NCBI GenBank assembly: GCA_963844575.1
Contig: CAWJOU010000005.1
Coordinates: forward strand, 2,914,001 to 2,978,000
Direction: 5' to 3'
Length of the DNA: 64,000 bases
Origin: DASZUK01 sp963844575
GTDB lineage: Bacteria > Actinomycetota > Acidimicrobiia > Acidimicrobiales > RAAP-2
A program made the position numbers and the translations under genes. Of this stretch, positions 61,505-64,000 are shown in pieces (within the stretch, counting starts at the first letter, position 1; each line of letters starts with the position of its first letter). The notes under the pieces are model-generated. The model saw nothing but the letters and a program-made list of their open reading frames with translations. It did no database searches and had not been told where the DNA came from.

Positions 61505-62379
61505 CAGAGCCTCGCTCTCCCGACGGCCCGGGTGAGGCCCTGTGGTCGGACGACGATCACGATGAACAGGGCGATGAACGGCAGCGTCTCGGAGTAGTTC
61601 GGCACCAGGTAGCCACCGACCACCTGCTGCAGGAGGCCGATGAACAGCCCGCCGAGCACGACCCCGGGCAGGCTGCCGAACCCGCCGATGACGGCCGCCG
61701 TGAACGCGGTGATCATCGCCGTGAAGCCGAATGTCAGGTCGACCGCGGTGAGCGGGGCGATGAGCAATCCGGCGATGCCGGCCAGAACGGCGGAGATGCC
61801 GAACGCGAAGATCGAGATCGCCCGGCTGCGCACACCCACCAGCTCGGCCATCTCTCGGTCACTGGCCAGCGCGCGCACCTGGCGCCCGAAGTTCGTCCGC
61901 TGGAAGACGTACAGCAGGACGACGACGATCACCGCGCAGACGGCGACGACCAAGACCTGCTGGTAGGAGATGTGGGCACCATCGACTGTGAAACTCCCGG
62001 TGCCCACCGGCGACGCCAGGGTCTGCGGCGTGTTCCCCTGCCACAGGGCCAAGAGGCCGCCGATGACGATGGACGCGGCCAGGGTGGCGATGACGACGAT
62101 CAGCACTGGCCGCTTCCGCAACGGCGCGTAGGCCACCCGCTCGAGCACCACGCCGCCCCCGAACATGAGAACGAGCGCCAACAAGTACCCCGGGATGATA
62201 GGCAGGCCGATTGTCGAGATGGCCCACAGACCGAAGTACGACCCGAGGGTGACCAGCTCGCCATGGGCGAAGTTGACGATGCCGGTCGCCTTGTAGAGGA
62301 CCAGGAAGCCGAGCGCGACGATCGCCATGATCGCCCCGATCGTTATCCCACTGGCGAAGAGAGCGATGAACTTGTCCAA
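61504..62379 (-). CDS. livH: Branched-chain-amino-acid-type ABC transporter permease LivH
   Basis: The 291-residue permease has LFASGITIGAIMAIVALGFL, VNFAHGELVTLGSYFGLWAI (the LivH NFAHG motif), VLERVAYAPLRKRPVLIVVI and FTAAVIGGFGSLPGVVLGGL. Length and order are normal for LivH. It follows the cupin gene by 12 bases. No LivJ/K-type exported binding protein is encoded in the operon. Confidence 0.92.
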   Translation of the reverse strand: MDKFIALFASGITIGAIMAIVALGFLVLYKATGIVNFAHGELVTLGSYFGLWAISTIGLPIIPGYLLALVLMFGGGVVLERVAYAPLRKRPVLIVVIATLAASIVIGGLLALWQGNTPQTLASPVGTGSFTVDGAHISYQQVLVVAVCAVIVVVLLYVFQRTNFGRQVRALASDREMAELVGVRSRAISIFAFGISAVLAGIAGLLIAPLTAVDLTFGFTAMITAFTAAVIGGFGSLPGVVLGGLFIGLLQQVVGGYLVPNYSETLPFIALFIVIVVRPQGLTRAVGRARL

Positions 62380-62391
62380 CGGGATCTCCCC

Positions 62392-62865
62392 TCAAGCCCC
62401 GTGGCGGACGTAGGTCTGCAGGATCTGGTCCACCAGCGCTGTCATGACCGTACTCTCGGACCGTACCCGGTCCACCTCCCGGGCGTACCGGGGCTTCGTG
62501 AAAGTGGTCCGGTCGGCGAACACCTCCAGCACCGTGCAACCCTCCGGCCCGACCACGAGCGGCCCGTACGCCGTGCCGGCCTTGACCAGGCGGATACTGC
62601 CCGGCGACTCCGACCGGCGGGTGATCGTCACCTCTCCGGAGACGACGAGCGAGAAGTAGTCGCTCTCGTGGTGGTGCACGCCGATCGTCACGCCCGGTGC
62701 GTACTCGATCAGAACGACCATCGGGCCGTGGTCGTCGTCGCCCAGCGGGTACGCGCTGAACCGGCCCTGGCCGCCAGGACCCTCGGTCCACGGGGGGTCC
62801 TCCAGAGAGAAGTGCCACTGGCCCTTGGCCGGACGGAGCGCACTGTCGGCGGTCACGTCAGCCAT
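62392..62865 (-). CDS. Small cupin-domain protein
   Basis: The 157-residue single-domain cupin has GVTIGVHHHESDYFSLVVSG, in which the HHH-x-E/D spacing gives a typical metal site, and then a second conserved strand region (VKAGTAYGPLVVGPEGCTVL). It could be an enzyme (dioxygenase, isomerase or decarboxylase) or a ligand sensor. It lies between the 43-residue ORF, which its start overlaps by 8 bases, and livH, as the second gene of the importer operon, so it probably handles the imported compound. Confidence 0.8.
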   Translation of the reverse strand: MADVTADSALRPAKGQWHFSLEDPPWTEGPGGQGRFSAYPLGDDDHGPMVVLIEYAPGVTIGVHHHESDYFSLVVSGEVTITRRSESPGSIRLVKAGTAYGPLVVGPEGCTVLEVFADRTTFTKPRYAREVDRVRSESTVMTALVDQILQTYVRHGA

Positions 62866-62989
62866 CGCCCCGGAAGCTCGGCGCGCCGTACCCTCGCAGT
62901 TCGTCGATCACGCCGCCCGCCCCGTCCTCCCGCAGATCGACGCCGGAGACCGCCGCGTCGATGATCCGACTCAACGGCTTGCTGTTCAC
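62858..62989 (-). CDS. Small protein (43 residues), first gene of the cupin-livHMGF operon
   Basis: A GTG at 62989 preceded by GGAAGGGGTGGGG begins a 43-residue frame, NSKPLSRIIDAAVSGVDLRE at its start and LRGYGAPSFRGDG at its end. It stops at 62858, inside the first codons of the cupin gene. The overlap, the ribosome binding site and a promoter directly upstream support a real coupled gene. It has an amphipathic helical N-terminus and no membrane segment. I recognise no family. Confidence 0.5.
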   Translation of the reverse strand: MNSKPLSRIIDAAVSGVDLREDGAGGVIDELRGYGAPSFRGDG

Positions 62990-63008
62990 TGGCCGCCCCA
63001 CCCCTTCC

Positions 63009-63051
63009 GAATCTAACGACTGATTCAATACCACGGGTCTCGGACTGTCAA
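63009..63051 (-). promoter_or_regulatory. Promoter and inverted repeat ahead of the cupin-livHMGF operon
   Basis: On the minus strand a perfect TTGACA (63051-63046) is followed 17 bases later by TTGAAT (63028-63023), or 15 bases later by TATTGA. The inverted repeat GAATC-N8-GATTC (63009-63026) overlaps the -10 box, the position of a repressor site. The ACTGATT core also occurs near 48100-48107, between the second D-aminoacylase and the phosphotriesterase-type gene. Confidence 0.55.
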
Positions 63052-63131
63052 GGGTCCTCGTCCCGACCGACAGTCGTCGGCGTCGCGACCGGGTGGGCCG
63101 ACGATCAGAGCGTCGACGGTCCCGGGTCGGG

Positions 63132-63950
63132 TCAGGACTCGAAGGCCCGGGGGTGGATGACCTGTCCGTCGCGGTACCAGGCTTGGTGGGCCGTGGCTCC
63201 GCCGTCGATGACGAACGTCTGCCCGGTGATCCAGCGGGCGTCGGGTCCGGCCAGAAAGGTGACGAGTGGCGCGACGTCGTCGACCGTGCCGTGTCGGGGC
63301 AGCAGCCAGTGTTCTTGGTAGGCCGCGAACTGCTCGTCGCTCACGTTGCCCCGGGCCAGGTCCGTAATGATGAGCCCGGTCGCCACCGTGTTGGCCCGGA
63401 TGTTGATCCGCCCGTGCGTGGTCGCCACCGACCGGGTCAGCGCGTGCAATCCGGCCTTGGCGACGTCGTAGGAGATGTGGTTGAGGTCGCCGTAGAACGC
63501 GGCGACCGACGAGATGTTGATGATCGACCCACCGCCCTGGCGGACCATGTGAGGGATCACCAGCCGGCACGTCGCGAACGGCGCCCGGAGATCGACCGCC
63601 TGGGTCCGGTCCCACGCCTCCCACGTGGTGCGCATGACGTCGCGGTCGTTGGCCAACACCGCCATCTCGTTGGCCATGGCGTTGTTGCAGAGCACGTCGA
63701 TCCGACCGAACCGCTCGACCACCTCGGCCACCGCCGCCGTCAGCGCCGCATCGTCGGCGATGTCCACCTGCCAGTTGAACGCCACGCCGCCATCGTCGGT
63801 GACGAGCGCCGCGGTGGCGTCGCCCAGGCGGCCGTCGATCTCGAGGATCGCTACCGTCGCCCCGGCGGCAGCCATCGATCGGGCGATCACCCGACCGATC
63901 CCCTGCCCGGCGCCGGTGACGATGGCCACCTGGCCGGCCAGCGCGGTCAT
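63132..63950 (-). CDS. Short-chain dehydrogenase/reductase, paralogue of 57248-58072
   Basis: The 272-residue classical SDR has AIVTGAGQGIGRVIARSMAA, CNNAMANEMA (NNAG variant) and the catalytic Ser/Tyr/Lys in SSVAAFYGDLNHISYDVAKA. It shares IRANTVATGLIITDLARGN and the C-terminal HQAWYRDGQVIHPRAFES with its paralogue, features not seen in the other SDRs of the window. It is read in the same direction as the cupin-liv operon but separated from it by about 140 bases with an independent promoter. Confidence 0.86.
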   Translation of the reverse strand: MTALAGQVAIVTGAGQGIGRVIARSMAAAGATVAILEIDGRLGDATAALVTDDGGVAFNWQVDIADDAALTAAVAEVVERFGRIDVLCNNAMANEMAVLANDRDVMRTTWEAWDRTQAVDLRAPFATCRLVIPHMVRQGGGSIINISSVAAFYGDLNHISYDVAKAGLHALTRSVATTHGRINIRANTVATGLIITDLARGNVSDEQFAAYQEHWLLPRHGTVDDVAPLVTFLAGPDARWITGQTFVIDGGATAHQAWYRDGQVIHPRAFES

Positions 63951-64000
63951 CGACCGCTCCCGACTCGATAACGGCCGTCACTTCCGACCCGATACCGACT

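Overview
The window is high-GC, gene-dense DNA from an actinobacterium. Clues are frequent GTG starts, F420-type luciferase-like and deazaflavin nitroreductase proteins, the mycobacterial-type CysM/CysO/Mec sulfur-carrier genes, and FadE/MaoC/DUF35/thiolase catabolic genes. The secreted proteins with DGG-[IL]-FAFG...GSMGG repeats make me think of Acidimicrobiia, but that is an inference; nothing here fixes the taxon. There is no rRNA and no CRISPR array. One tRNA (Leu, UAG) and one tmRNA are present.

Region 1 (1-18 kb) is a cell-surface and polysaccharide region. A Wzm/Wzt-type ABC exporter, a methyltransferase-like protein and two glycosyltransferases form a minus-strand operon (17.3 to 11.6 kb) behind clpP. 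A second copy of the methyltransferase-glycosyltransferase pair lies at 2.5-0.3 kb, and its glycosyltransferase is broken by a 22-bp tandem repeat. Between the two sit plus-strand genes for exported proteins: two paralogous repeat proteins, a GH43-like lipoprotein and a DUF4214/beta-helix protein. The last of these is joined in frame to an SDR gene with no stop codon between them.

Region 2 (18-32.6 kb) is housekeeping plus acyl-CoA metabolism: tRNA-Leu, glycerate kinase, several SDRs and hydrolases, a two-domain acyl-CoA dehydrogenase between two MaoC/hot-dog hydratase genes with a KstR-type palindrome in front, an enoyl-CoA hydratase and DoxX. It continues with rdgB, rph, an MBL-fold phosphodiesterase, cysM and cysO, in the order known from Mycobacterium tuberculosis. 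The expected neighbour mec is 4 kb further on, displaced by an amidohydrolase, a D-aminoacylase and a DUF427 gene.

Region 3 (36.7-39.1 kb) holds mec, smpB, ssrA (tmRNA) and a VapBC-type toxin-antitoxin pair. The tmRNA 3' end has an inverted copy just downstream.

Region 4 (39-64 kb) is a long catabolic array: luciferase-like oxidoreductases, a substrate-binding protein without a signal peptide, DUF35 plus thiolase pairs, an acyl-CoA ligase, a second D-aminoacylase, a phosphotriesterase-family hydrolase coupled to a Cys-less thiolase and DUF35 protein, hydantoinase-type HyuA/HyuB, an amidohydrolase, a TetR regulator, SDRs and a branched-chain-amino-acid-type ABC importer with a cupin and a 43-residue small protein. 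Together this looks like uptake, ring or amide hydrolysis, CoA activation, oxidation and C-C cleavage of a substrate that I cannot name. It is the best candidate for an undescribed system in the window.
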